NCBI GenBank assembly: GCA_005809115.1
Contig: SYLK01000653.1
Span: forward strand, 1 to 6,555
Length of the DNA stretch: 6,555 nt
Direction of reading: 5' to 3'
DNA from: Planctomyces sp.
GTDB lineage: Bacteria > Planctomycetota > Planctomycetia > Planctomycetales > Planctomycetaceae
The position numbers and the translations under genes are program-made. The stretch's first letter is position 1. Each line of letters opens with the position of its first letter. Below the pieces are notes generated by a model. It worked only from the letters and a program-made list of their open reading frames with translations. It had not been told where the DNA came from and searched no databases. This document shows positions 5,623 through 6,555 of the stretch, piece after piece.

Positions 5623-6555
5623 CTAATCCGGAAGTGCCAGGACACGCGGGCCTCCCTGTTCGTCATCTGCTTCAATCACAAGATAATGGTTTCCAGGGAC
5701 AAGCCCTTCCAGCGGAGTAACGCGACCGCCGGGCCACCGAAGTTCGAGTCGCCCTTCCGGACATCCGACCACCGGGAATTCCAGAGTCAGCGAGCTGGTC
5801 GACAAATAGCTCCCCCCCCCCCAAATGGTCCGGACGCCGCATCGCGACAGATCGATGGAGCCGGCGGGAGGTGAAACCGCAGATCCGATCGCATCGCGAC
5901 TGCTGACAGTTCCTGTGAGTGACATCCGGATCACACGGTCTCGGCGTGCTGCAGCCGACATGTTCTCCAGGATTCCGGGAGCCGCGTCCTGATTTCCGAA
6001 GATCACGTCGCAGTCGAAATCGCCGTCGAGATCACCCACGGCCAGTCCGCGGCTGGATCCCATCGTCAATGCCTCGTCCACGACAGAGTTCGGCAGCAGC
6101 TCGAACCGGCCGTTTCGGTTATGGTACACGAGGGATCGCTGCGCGTAACCGATTCCCTGGCTGTCCGCGAGCACAGGGTCCGTGTGTCCGTTCACAACCA
6201 GCAGATCTTCCCACCCGTCCTGATCAAAATCCGTGAATGTCGTTCCCCAGCCCACGAGCGGAACCGACTCGCGAACCACTCCGTAGGCGCTGCTCTGATC
6301 CAGAAACATCTTCCGGTCGATGTTGCGATAGAGTGTGTTGTGTTCACCCGTGTAATTTGTCACAAAAACGTCCAGGGTGGTGTTGTGATCGAAGTCACTC
6401 ACGGCCAGGCCCATGCTGGCCTGGGGTCTCCCGTTCAGGTCCAGGGCTGCGCCAGCCGCCTCAGCGACTTCCCGGAAGTGGAATTGTCCATCATTCAGAT
6501 ACAGACAATTTGGCTGTGCATCATTGGCGACATAGAAATCAACCATTGCGTCGTC
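5623..6555 (-). CDS. CRTAC1-like FG-GAP/VCBS repeat protein with ASPIC/UnbV domain (5' partial)
   Basis: The frame runs off the right window edge, so 310 C-terminal residues are visible (numbered here from the edge). The ATG at 6546 is internal: the three codons before it (D-D-A) continue a typical FG-GAP unit ending in DFYVAND. Further calcium-binding FG-GAP/VCBS units follow: SDFDHNTTLDVF from 53, TDFDQDGWEDLLVVNG from 108, and GDLDGDFDCDVIFGN at 174-188; these form blades of a beta-propeller. A C-terminal ASPIC/UnbV domain starts near 220 with DAIGSAV and GGGSYLS and ends with LELRWPGG (270-277). The usual FGLG element between these is replaced by a less typical stretch. Related proteins are secreted or surface-exposed, often with N-terminal TPR or signal regions, which lie outside this window. 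Function is unknown; adhesion or protein binding is a guess. A run of eleven G on the coding strand codes Trp-Gly-Gly-Gly in the ASPIC domain. The TAG stop is at 5625-5623. Confidence 0.88.
   Translation of the reverse strand, partial: DDAMVDFYVANDAQPNCLYLNDGQFHFREVAEAAGAALDLNGRPQASMGLAVSDFDHNTTLDVFVTNYTGEHNTLYRNIDRKMFLDQSSAYGVVRESVPLVGWGTTFTDFDQDGWEDLLVVNGHTDPVLADSQGIGYAQRSLVYHNRNGRFELLPNSVVDEALTMGSSRGLAVGDLDGDFDCDVIFGNQDAAPGILENMSAAARRDRVIRMSLTGTVSSRDAIGSAVSPPAGSIDLSRCGVRTIWGGGSYLSTSSLTLEFPVVGCPEGRLELRWPGGRVTPLEGLVPGNHYLVIEADDEQGGPRVLALPD
5812..5822 (-). repeat. G11 homopolymer inside the ASPIC domain
   Basis: Eleven consecutive C on the plus strand (G on the coding strand) encode the end of Trp and three Gly. 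Both flanks carry the ASPIC/UnbV pattern in the same frame, so the tract length as given is the in-frame one. Loss of one G would bring a TGA at 5789-5787, removing about 60 C-terminal residues. A gain of one G leaves a long altered frame. Such tracts are slippage-prone in replication and in sequencing. Confidence 0.9.

Noticed and set aside
5505..5720. Small plus-strand gene (71 codons) in the gap upstream of the membrane protein
   Set aside because: It runs into the antisense of the CRTAC1-like gene end, has no ribosome binding site, and its product is Arg/Pro-rich without pattern.
5812..5822. CRTAC1-like gene as a frameshifted pseudogene at the G11 tract
   Set aside because: The ASPIC pattern continues in the same frame on both sides of the tract, up to a normal C-terminus, so no frameshift is present in the given sequence.

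Overview
The window looks like chromosomal DNA of a GC-rich bacterium, most likely a member of the Planctomycetota. That assignment is inference. It rests on a CRTAC1-type FG-GAP/ASPIC protein, a family that planctomycetes carry in many copies, on an AsmA-like membrane-anchored protein, on an ApgM-type phosphoglycerate mutase, and on variable use of Shine-Dalgarno sequences. I see no phage, IS, CRISPR, tRNA or rRNA signature.

Layout: two plus-strand genes face four minus-strand genes. On the plus strand is an ApgM-family gene (86-1318), then after a 139-bp gap a single-pass AsmA-like protein (1458-2837). A gap of only 21 bp separates it from the convergent minus-strand block. Read in the direction of transcription, that block is the 3' part of a CRTAC1-like FG-GAP/ASPIC gene (cut by the right window edge, stop at 5623), a 189-bp gap with a weak promoter candidate, a six-helix membrane protein of unknown function (5433-4579), hisC (4582-3449) and hisB (3452-2859). 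The last three genes are stitched together by ATGA and GTGA stop/start overlaps, so they are probably one translationally coupled operon.

Function: HisB and HisC catalyse consecutive steps of histidine biosynthesis (imidazoleglycerol phosphate to imidazoleacetol phosphate to histidinol phosphate). The membrane protein is coupled ahead of them without any recognisable histidine role. The ApgM-family protein is either a glycolytic 2,3-bisphosphoglycerate-independent mutase or the related proposed homoserine kinase; the sequence alone does not decide. The AsmA-like and CRTAC1-like proteins belong to the cell envelope or extracytoplasmic space.

Most of the window is ordinary housekeeping and envelope DNA. 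The points most worth a second look are the G11 tract inside the ASPIC domain, a 14-bp direct repeat (28-bp period) just before the apgM start, the membrane protein coupled to hisCB, and unusual residues near the ApgM active site. I found no convincing undescribed system.
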